Assembly: GCF_905163445.1 (NCBI RefSeq)
Contig: NC_053204.1
Location: 2,487,501 to 2,551,500, forward strand
Origin: Pararge aegeria
Lineage: Eukaryota > Arthropoda > Insecta > Lepidoptera > Nymphalidae
Reading direction: 5' to 3'
Length of the DNA: 64,000 nucleotides
Shown: one piece after another, positions 1 to 11,389 of the stretch
Layout of the letters: each line of letters opens with the position of its first letter
How positions within the stretch are numbered: the first letter of the stretch is position 1
The notes under the pieces: generated by a model
What the model saw: the letters and a program-made list of their open reading frames with translations, nothing else
Told to the model about the DNA's origin: nothing
Database searches by the model: none
Translations under genes and position numbers: made by a program

Positions 1-808
1 TAATATTATGATTTAAAGTTCACTTAGTTAATGTGACCTCATTATACTCGGAATTCTTGTATCAAATGTTATAATTGTGAAATCATTGTGTAATAATGTA
101 ATATCAACGAACTCGAATTGTAACACATTAGAGCCCCTTTCATTATCTACGAAAACCATTCGTAGTTACGTGGTCCCGCAGGTGAAGATAATCGGACGGT
201 TGGGACATCGGCTTCTAATTCCCTAGAAATGTTATAAATCCAGAAAGATTGGTGTTTCATAAACCTTTATAGACCGCTAGACCTATTTAAAAAGCTGTTA
301 TGCAATATGCATTAAGATTTTCATAATATACCTACAGATTTTGCCACCAGAAGATTCAAACCAGCTATAAAGAAAATGGCTCTTACAAAACTCATTTTAT
401 TCAGTCAAGGAATTTTTAGTGCACAAAAATATTTACCTAGATATACGAGTATATATAACGAGTTACGCATACAGTACAATAATGGCTTCGGAGTATTAAT
501 TGGGCTGCCGCACTTCTGCAGTGCATCAAAAATGTTTGCGGAGAATCACGTTGGAGACTTCTGAGAAAAAGATCTGCATCAATGATGAGCAGGATGCGCG
601 AAAGTTCCAACAGTGTTTTGAAAATATTAAGCATTAAATGGGAAAATCCCTTTATGGAGCACTGGGTTGGGCATTCATACCCCAAGTGCTCAAGAGGGTA
701 CTTACCTTAAATAGGAGATATTTATTTTTATAGGTTTACCCAAATTTAATCTATAAAATAGTTAATAAGATCATTGTTACAACTGAGAGTTCTCTATAAT
801 GTTCTCAA
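1..808. other. AT-rich sequence, no gene recognised
   Basis: The short open frames here have no recognisable domain and overlap one another on both strands. I see no element termini, tRNA-like sequence or tandem repeat. This is probably eroded intergenic or transposon-derived DNA. Confidence 0.4.
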
Positions 809-918
809 AGGCATGTGAAGTCCTCCAAACCGCACTTGGCCAGCGTGGAGGACTATTTCCTGAATCCTTCTCATTGCAGAAGAAAAACTTTGTCCTATAG
901 TGGAGCGGTAGTGCGGGT
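809..918 (+). repeat. Fragment resembling the 3' end of a lepidopteran RTE-type LINE
   Basis: The stretch reads like the conserved 3' untranslated end of lepidopteran RTE elements: a GAAGTCCTCCAA-type start, a CCGCACTTGGCCAGCGTGGA segment, then CCTTCTCATT, a TAGTGGAGCGGTA block and a TTGATATGATGAG end. Identification is from memory of the family, not an alignment. It matters because the RTE copy at 44,730-47,602 lacks exactly this part. No coding sequence is attached. Confidence 0.45.
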
Positions 919-2156
919 TGATATGATGAGAGCATTTTGTGACAGAGATCATCGGGGAAGTTTTACCGCCATGCTTATTTCTGCCGTAAATAGCATTGCT
1001 GTGTTAAGGTCTCAAGGGCGTGTATCCCGGAGTAATTACAAGTTCAGAAGGCTTAACGCCACTGCGATGTGTTGCTCTGTTCACAGGCGATGGTCTACCA
1101 CTTTAGGTTGGCAATCTGTCAGCTCAGTCAACTATAACTTAAAAAAACAACATCCTTATGCGATGCTGGACATAGGTTTTTTAGGGAACTCCAGATTACA
1201 CAGTCTTGCGCTGTTTGTTTGGCCAGCTATTAGCGAATTACTTGCACTCATTTGATGATGTCTGCTTACCTCGAGGTCTGTCAACGCTGTAGGTTCTGAT
1301 GTTCTGATGAACCCTGGGACCCCAACGTCCATTGGGCAGAAGATGTGTTTATGTCTCTTACTTGACGCCCTGGATATCGATTCGACTTGATTTTTGGCAT
1401 TATTCGACTTGTTTATTTTTGATGAATTTATTTGAAACAACGGAGGGTAACATAGGTCTTTTGATGATAAACAAACGGTTTCCGGATAACGGATTTGTAA
1501 AAAACCGTATAATGAACCCGGACGAAAAACGGGTGGTATGTTTATGTGCTTGTCCTTCCTTAATGTCCTATCTAAACAACCAATCGACATGATTTTTGGC
1601 ATAGTTTAAAGGACGGAGAGTAACATGGGCGTTTATTTCTCTGGAACAGTTTTACTTAACAATTATTCATTGTAAAGTCAACATCTCCTGAGGATTACCC
1701 GGTTTCGGAGCGAAACGTGCGTAGAGAGTATTGCCGAAAATCTGTTTGGTGTGGAGTGCAAGGATTGAAGAAATTATAAATTACACCATACAGCTTCTCC
1801 TGCTTTTCGCGGAGTATAGCAAATTAAACTTAATCTTCTTAATTTCCCTGGAACATAAATAGTTTCCACGGGATTTGTAAAAAACCGTAATAAACGCGAA
1901 CGGAGAATGCAACAGACAGTAAAATCATAATTCGATTGCCTTGAGTGATCCTTAAAGTAACTGACCGATTCATTTCACCACATTGAAATACAATTTCGTT
2001 TCTAAACCGAGCCGTGGTTTCTATTACGCGGTTTATTGAAAGTATATCTATATCAGGTTACTTATCTGTTATTGGGGTTATCAAATAGTGTTATTTTGTT
2101 CTCTATTTTTCTATGTTGTAGTAAAATCATGTTAATTACTGTGATTATATTATTTA
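919..2156. other. Degraded transposon patches, no intact gene
   Basis: Two or three patches (about 1,375-1,530, 1,585-1,640, 1,850-1,910) carry phrases such as GATTTTTGGCAT, GAGTAACAT and GGATTTGTAAAAAACCGTA. These recur near 19,900 and 20,870 and are typical of decayed lepidopteran Helitron-type elements. The 146-148 aa frames on both strands (815-1,255 and 1,156-1,602) have no recognisable domain. Confidence 0.35.
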
Positions 2157-2230
2157 CTAGCTGTATCCTGCCACGCTTTGCTGAGCCACATTGTGATTGA
2201 ATGGTTGAGAAAAATAGATGAAAACAATCC
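2157..2230 (-). mobile_element. Helitron-type 3' terminus fragment
   Basis: On the minus strand the sequence ends GCGTGGCAGGATACAGCTAG followed by T, the CTRR-T end expected of Helitrons. Only the terminal region is recognisable; the other end is not found. Confidence 0.35.
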
Positions 2231-2362
2231 TTGATGCGTATTATAGAGAATTAAAATTAATTATCTATGTATTTTATTGAAAGTTTATTATATTATGTAT
2301 ATATTATATTTGTATATATATTGTTTACCACCAGTGCCTACAGACACAATGATTTGAATAGC

Positions 2363-2621
2363 AAATAAATAAATAAATATACTACGGCAAAACATCGCCA
2401 TCTAGCCCCAAAGTAAGCGTAGCTTGTGTTATGTGTCCTAAGATGACTGTTGAATATTTTTATGAATAATTTTCATAAATACTTATAATATACACATACA
2501 TAAACACCCAGATGCTAAAAAACAGTCATGTTCATCACACAAACATTTTCCAGTTGTGGGAATCGAACCCACAGCCTCGGACTCAAAAAGAAAGGTCGCT
2601 GCCCACTGCGCCAATTGGCTG
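2363..2621 (-). mobile_element. tRNA-derived SINE (family 1), minus strand
   Basis: Read on the minus strand, a GCCAATTGGCGCAGTGGGCA head (A-box-like) is followed about 45 bases on by GGTTCGATTCCCAC (B-box). A tRNA-unrelated body follows (AATGTTTGTGTGATGAACATGA, CAGTGTCTGGGTGTTTA-like, AACACAAGCTACGCTTA-like), then TGGCGATGTTTTGCCGTAGTATATTTATTT. The same body recurs at 13,601, 17,562 and 19,560. The pol III boxes and the shared body make this a SINE, not a tRNA gene. Confidence 0.75.
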
Positions 2622-2696
2622 TCACAGTCAAAGTGTGTGTTGCCAGTAATGACTTAAGACTCCGCAACGTCCTTAAAAGAAGGCTCTATATGATAG

Positions 2697-2725
<29 letters not shown>
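2697..2725. repeat. (TA)n microsatellite
   Basis: An uninterrupted TA dinucleotide run of 29 bases. Confidence 0.95.
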
Positions 2726-2728
<3 letters not shown>

Positions 2729-2729
2729 A

Positions 2730-4436
2730 GTAAATTTATTATTAGTATTGTTGTATGTATAGTCTGGTTTATGTATGTATGTATAAAACAGTATAACGAA
2801 CCTTTTTCTTTCAGGTTGCTTGGCAGAGAGAGAGATAAGGCCGCCTTTTGTATCCTCGTGCATTCTCGAAGTGTTCGAGTCCGTTTTTTTCTGATATTTA
2901 TATGGTGTTCAGATAAAGTGTATAAATAAATAAAAAAACATGATGATGGCTAGACATTGGTCTCTTCTCTCGATGTAGGGAAAGAATTGCAGCTTGGTCT
3001 CGCCACGCTGCTTTGATTAACGTCAGTGGGTTTTGACGATTATCACATGTTAGATGAGTTTAGATGCCATGTTACGAAATCGCTGCAGAAGGGGTTTTAA
3101 AGCAGTAAATGTTTAAAATGGTATTATTTTTATATTTCTACTGCAGAAGCAATAAATTTCAAAACTGGTTGGCATGTTTATATTTGCCAAAAAATATATG
3201 AAATTTTTTTTTTTTTTTTTGAAGCGCCCCAACACAATTTAAGTTTATTCGATCCATAAAGTATGCAAACATATCTTTGTTTTATATTTCAAAACAGTGT
3301 GTTTCTTTATTGAATTATAAATAATTTTAACTAAAATTCATTTACGATCTACCAAAAGTTATTTGGAAAATAAATACAATTTATCATCCTACACAACCAA
3401 TACCTCCTGTTTATAATTGGGAGCAAATTAAAACCTCCTTTTTCAGTAGTCGGTTGTAAATAATCTACATGTTTTTAATAATTCCGCACTCAGCAAACGT
3501 GATCGTGAAGAAGTCATGATAAACCGTAAACAAATACATCCCGAATAGATTTTTAATTGTAATAGGTTACGAATTACGATAACAGATAAAAAAAGGGAAA
3601 TTAAAAATCCTACTAATATTATATAAGAGCCTTTTTAAAAATCATGTTATGATGTATATGATTTTTAGTAGGTTATATTAATTATGGGTAATGTTATTTA
3701 TTGTATGTTTTTATCTTATTTTTTTGAATTTTAATGTATTTAATAAATATAATATAATTTTTATTAATACATAACTATAACCTAAAATAAACTATTTGAA
3801 TTCTAAATAAAATCTAAAACGTCCTCGAAACCACCGCAGCGAGGCACAGTTCCCAAGATGCTGGCAGCATTGCCCCTTTGGATGGCCAAACTAATTCGTT
3901 GGCCAAGGTAACTGCCCGCTCTAGGATCACCGGTAGAATATTTATTATTATATATTATTTAATTTATTTATTTGTATTATTACTATTTATTTACTAGTTC
4001 TATTTTTTTATCTTATTTGTATTTATATGTGATATATTTATATATCTTTATATATATATTTCTTGTGTGCGTGTGTATTTCACTGAACTCCTCCTAAGCG
4101 GGTGGACAAATTTGAATGAATTTTTAGGTATGCGTTTGGATGGCACCCTTGATGGTTAAGATCCACAATTTAGCCCAACAGATGGCGCTAGGGTCCGCTA
4201 GTATATATATAAATATTTTTTATAAATATATATATATATATATCACTATAATATATATAAATATAATATAATTCTTATGAGAAAAAACATAATAATAATA
4301 ACAAACTAACTTTAACATTTACAAAAAATATAAGCCGTCTAACTGTTCACTTATGGCACTCATATATTTATATATTTGTGTAATGATTATATCTTATTTA
4401 TTACCACCTACCTCTTTTCTATGTTTTTTTTCCTTT
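2730..4436. other. AT-rich sequence with minor repeat fragments, no gene
   Basis: There is no supported coding region. A GC-richer island at about 3,825-3,935 contains GCAGCGAGGCACAG and GATGCTGGCAGCATTGCCC, a phrase I associate with dispersed lepidopteran repeats but cannot classify. Around 4,081-4,202 lies a decayed element ending GGGTCCGCTAGT, compatible with a Helitron-type CTAG end. Poly(T) and TATA-rich tracts occur near 3,205 and 4,200-4,270. Confidence 0.35.
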
Positions 4437-4585
4437 TACGCCTTTGGTTGTCTGGAAGGAATCGCTTTGTAGCGTAATTGATATATAAGGTCACCAAATT
4501 GTACCTTTCTTGCTCTATGTACTTTATATCTTTATGCTTTTTTCTTTGGTGAACAATAAAAGTGTACTCATTCATTCATTCATGT
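4437..4585 (+). mobile_element. LINE 3' end (CR1/L2-like group) with ATTC-type tail
   Basis: The block CGCCTTTGGTTGTCTGGAAG, GAATCGCTTTGTAGCG, then GGTCACCAAATTGTA, an AATAAA signal and a short tandem tail (TCATTCATTCATTCAT) matches in layout the 3' untranslated end of the LINE at 51,462-52,462 read on its coding strand. A related copy lies at 17,880. Only the untranslated end is present, as is usual for 5'-truncated LINE insertions. Confidence 0.6.
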
Positions 4586-4837
4586 TTATATATGTGTTTA
4601 TCGCAGCACCTTCCTACTAACCAGGCTTTTCAGACCGGAACACGGCATTGCGAAAATGTTGCTTAGAGGCAGATAAAAGGATAAGAGGCGGTACTTCTCC
4701 GAACGAGCTCTGTCACACAAAGATACGAATAGATAACAGAGATGACGGTCAAAGACGTGCGAAAATGGACTTCGTATTTTTAAAAACACAATATTAAAAC
4801 AGTTTACTGTTCTCCCAAGGGAAGAGTTGCAAAGGGT

Positions 4838-5190
4838 TTTTTTTTAAATTCGTCTACAAGTTAACCCTTGACTGCAATCTCACCTGGTGGTAAGTGATGA
4901 CGCAGACTAAGATGTAGCGGCCCAACCTGTTAGGGAGTATGGTAGTCATACCCCTAATCGCACCTGCACACTAAATCCCTTAGCGGCACGTCTTTGTCGG
5001 TGGTAACTAGCCACGACCAAAGCCTCCCACCTGACCAGACCAGAGAAAATTCAGAAATGATAAATTCCCAAATTGCACCAACTGCTTGAATTCATAGCGC
5101 TCACCGTTGCACCAGGGTTGGTGATCGCAGTAGATCCTAGTAGCTTACAGTACGTCCGTTCACCGTTATATTTCCTTAGTCGCCTCGTAC
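4838..5190 (+). repeat. Dispersed unclassified repeat
   Basis: The segment with TTAACCCTTGACTGCAATCT, GGTGGTAAGTGATGACGCAG and TAGCGGCCCAACCTGTTA recurs in opposite orientation at about 17,180-17,265. The element type is not clear. The open frame at 5,073-5,321 lies in its right part and I do not regard it as a gene. Confidence 0.5.
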
Positions 5191-5416
5191 GAGACCCGTG
5201 GAAGAGGAGGGGTGGTGACGACTGTATTATGATGTGCCGTCACAGCATGGTACCTCTCAACAACCAGGTATCGTCGCGCGGTAAAAACCCTATTAAAGTA
5301 TCCGCTTATTGCATTTCTTAGAAGCCCTTTATTAGCAAAATTAATTTAAAGGAAAAACGCGAGTTTTAAGTTGTGTCTTGAACAGACTGACGACTTTTTG
5401 TCGTGATAAATCCCTA

Positions 5417-5653
5417 TCCCTACTAATATTATAAATGTCAATGTAAGTTTGTTTGTTACGCTTTCGCGCAAAAACTTCTACAGCTATCCTCATGAAACTT
5501 TGTACACATATTCTTGGAAGTGTTAGAAGTAGTATAGGATACTTTTTATCCCGACATTAAGCTCGGTTCCTTTGGGAGAGGGGATGAGTGTTTGACGATT
5601 TTACACTATAGCTCCGACAAATTTTAACCGATTTAAATTTTTTTTTGTACTAG
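5417..5653 (+). mobile_element. Helitron-type element, 5' part
   Basis: It starts A|TCCCTACTAATATTATAAATG, the A-TC start of a Helitron, and follows the complete element at 9,707-10,116 (TTTGTTTGTTACGCTTTC, CTCATGAAACTTTGTACACA, GGGGATGAGTGTTTGACGAT). At about 5,654 the sequence switches abruptly into LINE sequence, so the 3' half is missing. Confidence 0.65.
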
Positions 5654-6145
5654 GTCTAAGAAGAAGCCCACAACAAACTTAGGCGGTTGTTATTTTTTTT
5701 TCGTTATTACCATCTCACATTGCCATTAAAAACTATTAAAAAAGAAACCTGGTTAGAGCAATAATTTACACCCAAGCATTTTTATCGTTAACGTAGTCCT
5801 TAATACTATAATAGACTTTTCTATAAGCTTACGTTTAATACAAACTTTGAACTTTTTCAGAGACATCTCCAAGGTATCAACTGGTAGTTTATTGTAAAAT
5901 AGTACACAATTTCCTTTAAATGAATTACTAATTTTATGGAGTCTAGTATATTGCACTGCACTGTGGCCAAGGTAACGGTCAGCTTTAGGATTTTCACTAT
6001 TGTAAAGACAATTCAGTCGCTGTCGCATGTACGCTTCAGCCATTAACGCTCGGTCTATCGTGAAACGATCGAATATAATTAATATACTTAATTGTTTAAT
6101 GAATCGATCAGACAGTTGAATTGTTAATATTGAGGTCTTTGTCAA
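5654..6145 (-). pseudogene. LINE ORF2 C-terminal remnant with 3' UTR piece (family A)
   Basis: On the minus strand a 130-codon frame contains AVQYTRLHKISNSFKGN, FYNKLPVDTLEMSLKKFK and IKRKLIEK, the C-terminal end of a non-LTR reverse transcriptase. The same words occur in the copy at 22,470-23,064. The reading frame is lost just after IKRKLIEK, so the natural C-terminus is read out of frame. The 3' UTR piece (AAGTTTGTTGTGGGCTTCTT on the minus strand) is cut short at the junction with the Helitron-type sequence. No RT catalytic motif remains, so this is a dead fragment. Confidence 0.65.
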
Positions 6146-6679
6146 ACCGTTTCTGAGAAGTTCGCGTTGCTCTGTGGTTCTGTTTATATTTTAACTAGCG
6201 GTCCCTTATGACTTTGTCCCCGTATAACTCAACGTTAAAAGATAGACATGTGCTGTCGCCGACTTTTTTTTAGAACTTCTGTTTTAAGATATTTATTGTT
6301 CCATAAAGGAATTTCCACTTAAATGGAACTTTCAGGCTAATTTACAAAAAGAGGGTAATTATGTAAATTGCATCTTCGAGCGCACAATAAATAAATTGTA
6401 AATTGTAAGTGGGTAGTTTTGAAGCGCCATCGCATCAAAATCATATCGACGGTCAACTGCTCGCGAGCCGCGGCTATGTCACTGCATAGGTGACATGGAT
6501 ACATCCACAACTAGATGTGACAACTGAAACTGCTACTTGGTTATTTAGTTTGGTAATTAATTTCTTTATTTCTTAAATAGAAAATAAGTTTTATTTTTAA
6601 AATGTAAAGTTTAAGTTTTATTCTGATTATGGTAATTTAGTAATTTTTTGAAGGTGTGTATATTTTTGGCCTTATATAA
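6146..6679. other. No gene recognised
   Basis: AT-rich sequence with no recognisable motif, element end or tandem repeat. Confidence 0.35.
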
Positions 6680-6687
6680 CTTCAAAA
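6680..6687. repeat. Target-site duplication, left copy, of hAT-type element
   Basis: CTTCAAAA here is repeated exactly at 7,848-7,855, directly outside the inverted termini. Eight bases is the hallmark length for hAT transposons. Confidence 0.85.
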
Positions 6688-7847
6688 TAGTGTTGCCCAA
6701 ATGCAAGAACAAGACGAGACTTAGCCAGTCTTGGTCTTGGTCTTGCGCCAATACACCTGGTCTTGGTCTTGGTCTTGGTCTTGCGCTCCCAGTCTTGGTC
6801 TTGGTCTTGGTCTTGCAGCAAGAGTCTTGCAAGTCTTGCAATTACCTATTAGTCTATTACTATTTATTAAAGTTTACTTTAAATCTTAGAAAAACGTATT
6901 AGAATTGGAACATTGTGAGCTTGAATTAACATAGCCATAGTAAAGATCAAGCAGATTAATAAATAACTGAAGATTTGATAAGAAATTCGAAAAATCAACT
7001 GACCTATATGTCGTTTTCCATGGAAGTAACTGTTTCTTAATAAACATTTATGATTTATAAGCTTACATTTGCTAAAACATGTAAAAAAACAAATTAATTA
7101 CAATAACTTGACTGTATTTTAAAGAACAATACTTATCTGTCTAGAAAGAGATTGAACCCTCAACTTATAAGAAATTTAATAAAAGAGTTTTACGATTTAT
7201 CATTTATTTGAATAAAGCTGAAGAGTTCGTTTGTATGTTTGATGACAGAAGTTTTAAAATAAATAAATAAATCCTGAACGTCACTATACCTCCAAAGTTA
7301 CTATTCCTCGTGGACGAAGTCGCGGGCACAGCTAGTAAATACTTACTCTCATCATCTCTCTCAGAGATATTGGAACACTTTTTTGCTATTTTTTCTTGTA
7401 AAAACTTAAGAAATATAATGACTAAATGTACAATAATAGTACCTAAGTAATTAGTTTAAAACCATATAAGTAATCAATATTATAATTACTTACTAGAATG
7501 AATTATTATGACATCTACTACCTATCCTCACCATTTTATCCTAATCATAATACTACTTGCGTGATCAGTATAATGTATTCATTTTCATTCTAAGCACTCT
7601 GAAACTTATTTATTCTTTGGAACACCTGTAGGTACTCTTAAAATTCGAAATTATTTTGCATGAATAGTGTCAAATGTTATGATTTCGGCGCGGCGGCAAC
7701 GATTGTTTTAGATTTCAAAAGAAGCCGCCGGCGCGTGTATCATAACCATGTACTTCCGAAAAGCGGCAAATTTCTTTGAGAAGTAAGTGCAAAAACGCAA
7801 GAACAAGACCAAGACTGCAAGACCAAGACTGAATTTGGGCAACACTG
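6688..7847. mobile_element. Non-autonomous hAT-type DNA transposon, 1,160 bp
   Basis: The left end reads TAGTGTTGCCCAAAT. The right end reads ATTTGGGCAACACTG, whose reverse complement is CAGTGTTGCCCAAAT. The termini therefore match at 14 of 15 positions and carry the CAGTG start usual for hAT elements. A perfect 8-bp duplication (CTTCAAAA) flanks both ends. No transposase frame is present, so mobility would depend on an enzyme supplied elsewhere. Just inside both ends lie hexamer arrays in inverted orientation: TCTTGG-type on the left, CCAAGA-type on the right. A Helitron-type 3' end (GACGAAGTCGCGGGCACAGCTAG) at about 7,313-7,335 shows a second element nested inside. Confidence 0.85.
6720..6839 (+). 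repeat. (TCTTGG)n hexanucleotide subterminal repeat
   Basis: Runs of TCTTGG are broken by TCTTGC at regular places. A shorter inverted counterpart (AAGACCAAGACTGCAAGACC) lies at about 7,806-7,825. The repetitive frames on both strands here are low-complexity by-products and not genes. Confidence 0.85.
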
Positions 7848-7855
7848 CTTCAAAA
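7848..7855. repeat. Target-site duplication, right copy, of hAT-type element
   Basis: CTTCAAAA, identical to 6,680-6,687. Confidence 0.85.
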
Positions 7856-8894
7856 GGGTAACAAATTTGTGATACATGATTTTATCGAAACTTTAACCGT
7901 TTACGCAGCGCACGTAGCGGAAGCTCTGAAAGGAAAAAAAAACCCGATTTTGAAACATTCTTCATTAGTTCTAAGCTACAATTGGTCTTAGCCTTAGAAA
8001 ATTGGGCTATCTTACACTGGACGAACACTGAATTCGGACCAGTAGTTAGACCGTCGCGTTCAAGTAAACAAACACACAAACCCACTAGCTGTATATATTA
8101 GTATAAGAAAATAATAAAGAACTTTTAATCGTAATAAAATGTAATTCTCCATTTTAAACAATCCCGACTAATTCGCCTTTCAAACAAAAAAATTAAATCA
8201 AAATCGGTTTATCCGTTCGGGAGCTACGATGCCACAGGCAGACCCACATACACGTCAAAGTTATAACACCTCGTTTTTAAGCCGGGCGTTAAAAAAGGCT
8301 GTAGTCCACCAAGCAGGCAAAATGCGGATTTTTATACTAAATACGACTTTGAGAACGTTGTGAAGAACTGGCATTGATATTTTTTTATAGTAATCATTGA
8401 CGGATGAAACAGAAGGTCGACCTGATGGCAAGTGAAAATACTATCGCCTATAAACAGAGCAACGCTTCACAGGGCACGCAAGGAGCACGTCCTGAACATG
8501 CCGCCCTGTGTCCATCAATCTGAGTCGTAAGTAGGTGTTAAGCCACATGTGCCCGTAATTACGCCGGCAACCACGCCCTTCAGACCGGAACACAGCATTG
8601 CAAAAAGCTATACGACTACTAAAATAGTTGGAAAATCCAAAAGTGCACGCCTCACAATCTCATCCATTCATTACAATAAAATTGAGATTATATGTAACTA
8701 ATTAAACTACATCTTATATTTTTTTTTTCTTTATACTTTCTTATAAAATTTTAATAGTGTTTTTTGTTTTTATAAGCATTGTTAAGAATTAAAAAAAAAA
8801 AAACTGAAAATCAACAAATGATAGAAAAAAAAACTACATCTAATTACACCGTGAAAAGTAATAGGCTTCTATAACTCGAAATACTGAAGCCTAT
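7856..8894. other. Dispersed repeat fragments, no gene
   Basis: At about 8,175-8,300 a block (AAATCAAAATCGGTTTATCC, GGAGCTACGATGCCACAG, ending AAGCCGGGCGTTAAAAAAGG) resembles a common lepidopteran dispersed repeat. At 8,400-8,600 a second block (GAAGGTCGACCTGATGGCAA, AGACCGGAACACAGCATTGC) shares its end with 4,629-4,650. Neither carries a gene. The 67-codon frame at 7,882-8,085 has no recognisable domain. Confidence 0.4.
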
Positions 8895-9385
8895 AAAAAA
8901 TTGGTTGCCTGTAAAGTCGGTATACGGGCGAAAGTTTTACGTGACAACGACTTTGAGTGGTAAAATAATTTTAATGTGAATATTCATTCGTATAGTAGGA
9001 AGAAGGATGAAATAATAGTAACAATTTAAAACATTTATTTATACAAAGAATTATATTTAAAACATTAATTTATACAAAGAATCTCGCACTGAATTTCATA
9101 TTAACAAAATTTTATTTTTACCTTTACACATACATACGTATTTATATACAAATATACATACAATAACTTGCAATACATTTGCGTACAATGAAACAGCGTT
9201 TACTACAAAGGGACGCGTGCCTTTCACTTTTTATGTCTGTCTCTCTCGCTCTTAGGCGGGCTAACCATGCCCGAGTGGAAGGGACGCGTGCCTCTCACTC
9301 GCTCTCATTGTGAGCGCATAACGTGAGCGGAGCGTAACGCATTTTCTTGAAGTGTCACCCGGCAAACCAATTTATAAGACGTTGT
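8895..9385 (+). repeat. Unclassified transposon-like repeat with weak inverted ends
   Basis: The block opens ATTGGTTGCCTGTAAAGTCG and ends near GGCAAACCAAT. The outer 10-11 bases are inverted copies apart from one indel. An internal direct repeat, GGGACGCGTGCCT(T/C)TCACT, lies at about 9,210 and 9,282. I cannot show a target duplication, so the class (a short DNA transposon is likely) stays open. Confidence 0.4.
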
Positions 9386-9706
9386 CACGTCAAAAAAACC
9401 AACTCGATAAGTGAAGTATTTCGCTCGTTATCGTGACCACAAGATACGGGATCCGCACATACAGACACACGGACGTCCAAGACAGAACTTTTTTAAACTC
9501 TTTTTTAATTAGTTTAAACAATAAAAAGAGATTTGAAAATATCATGAGTGTTAAAAATAGTGTTTTTTCTCAACATTTGTCTATTTATGTTCACTTATAA
9601 AAGCAATAAAGAATAAAAAAAAGTGACATTTTAAGTTGGAGAATCACTCGGTGTGCGTAAACTGACAGTAATACCCACCACAACGCTTCGTTTATGAGCC
9701 GTGCAA

Positions 9707-10116
9707 TCCCTACTAATACTAATGTTATAAATGTCAACGTAAGTTTGTTTGTTACGCTTTCACGCAAAAACTACTTAACCGATCCTCATGAAACTTTGTA
9801 CACATATTCTTGGAAGTGTTAGAAGTAATATAGGATACTTTTAGGAGGGGATGAGTGTTTGACGATTTTACACCATAACTCCGACAAATGATAACCGATT
9901 TAAATAATTATATTTGTACTATAGAGGTTATAATATGTGTTTAGTTTTGCCCAAACTGTAGTTGGAGATAGAGGACAGAACTCCTCAGCGGACAGCAGCA
10001 AACCCCTCATTTAAGGCTTAGCGATACTGAATACTTTTTTTTTTAGATCAACAACTAAATTTAATGCCACATCAAAAAACAAAATCAAACGCAGACGAAG
10101 TCGCGAGCAACAGCTA
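9707..10116 (+). mobile_element. Non-autonomous Helitron-type element, complete (410 bp)
   Basis: The 5' end is A|TCCCTACTAATACTAATGTT and the 3' end GACGAAGTCGCGAGCAACAG followed by CTAG|T. A 5'-TC, a 3'-CTAG and insertion between A and T without target duplication are the Helitron signature. The internal sequence has no coding capacity. Partial copies lie at 5,417 (+) and 15,671 (-). Confidence 0.75.
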
Positions 10117-10503
10117 GTATAATATAAATGAAAATAACTCCTAGTGTGTACCTACGTACTAGTTTTTTTTAAACAAACCAAAGTACTTGGCTTCTACGCT
10201 TTATCCAACAGGCCTTAAAATTAGCTTATGTAGTGCTCACGCTTGACTGGTATTAACCACAATCACTTTTTATGAAACATTAGCCTTAGTACAAGAATTG
10301 GTTTCTCACAAAATAGGAGTCGTTGTTGAGTATAAAACGCTGTATCATCATAGTAAAATGGACCTAATAACAATATTATAGAGTAGCGAATCCCCTACGT
10401 CTGATTCCTGTTTTACAAAAGTCTTGTCAAAATTCCAAGCTAAAGAGTTGTAGGCAATTTTGAGCTTAACATAACACAAATAGTAATATGCAGATAGGAA
10501 GTA

Positions 10504-10606
10504 GTAATAGTTTGATAACAAAAAAAAAACAACCGGTTAATTTCGTTGTGGGCTTCTTCTTAGACCAGGGCGCGTTTGGAACCCTCGTAGCTTTATTTTT
10601 AATTTG
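10504..10606 (+). repeat. Family A LINE 3' UTR fragment, plus strand
   Basis: TTCGTTGTGGGCTTCTTCTT, AGACCAGGGCGCGTTTGGAA and CCCTCGTAGCTTTA are the coding-sense version of the 3' UTR seen on the minus strand at 18,590-18,645 and 22,610-22,665. No coding part is attached. Confidence 0.6.
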
Positions 10607-11385
10607 ATAAATTTAGTTATCGCCATCAACTTACTTCTATGTAATATTATACATGTAACTAGCCGTTTCCAGCCCGCTTCGCTGGGCGAATTGAAAAAGG
10701 AAATAAATTACATTTTATGTTTCATTTTTATTTATTTTTTTCATATTTTTATTATTCTCCTTTTTTTTTATTTTTGTATGAACATGAATAGGCCCCGCGG
10801 ATAGAACTGTAAGCATCGATATTGTTTAGACTTACTCAAATTCCAAATTCCATCGATTTAGCCTATACAGGCTTTCATCCAGGTGATTTTTCTCACTAAT
10901 ATTCATTGTAACTTTCAATGTGCAATCATTTCCGTGCCTTTCTTCCAAAAATTAATAATAATTGACATGAAGAAAAAAATTTGAAATGAGCATTGAAAGT
11001 TTAAGTTAAAGTCATTGCAAGTCTCATATGTGAAGTTGAAATCTGTCTAGGTTCAAGTGCGACGAATTTTCTGTTAACTAAAATTTTCTCCGTGACATCA
11101 ATTTTTTATAGAAAATTAATTGTGCATGTTTTTTATGAATTCTATTGGAATAAGTAACTAAATTTCTTTTCCACATCTCATGTGCTTGGAAAATGCATTC
11201 ATTTTAATCTATTACATTTCCGCGATCCCGCAATAAAAGAATTCGTCGGTTATGTAGTCTGCAAAAGTAAAATGAATGTAAAATTCTTAGTCCGTTGATT
11301 GGATAGCTACATGTAAAGTTAAGTTTTTGAAAGCTCTCAATGACTTTTTCTCCGCTGCCAAAAAGACGATTGTTGTAAGGAAATA
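10607..11385. other. No gene; a Helitron-type terminus near 10,658
   Basis: CTAGCCGTTTCCAGCCCGCT with CGCTGGGCGA at about 10,660-10,690 looks like a minus-strand Helitron end. The rest is AT-rich without recognisable features. Confidence 0.35.
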
Positions 11386-11389
11386 CACG

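Noticed and set aside
815..1255. 146-residue plus-strand gene
   Set aside because: It begins in an RTE 3'-end fragment, has no recognisable domain and overlaps an equally long frame on the other strand.
6611..6902. Repetitive proteins on both strands
   Set aside because: They are translations of the TCTTGG hexamer array inside the hAT element.
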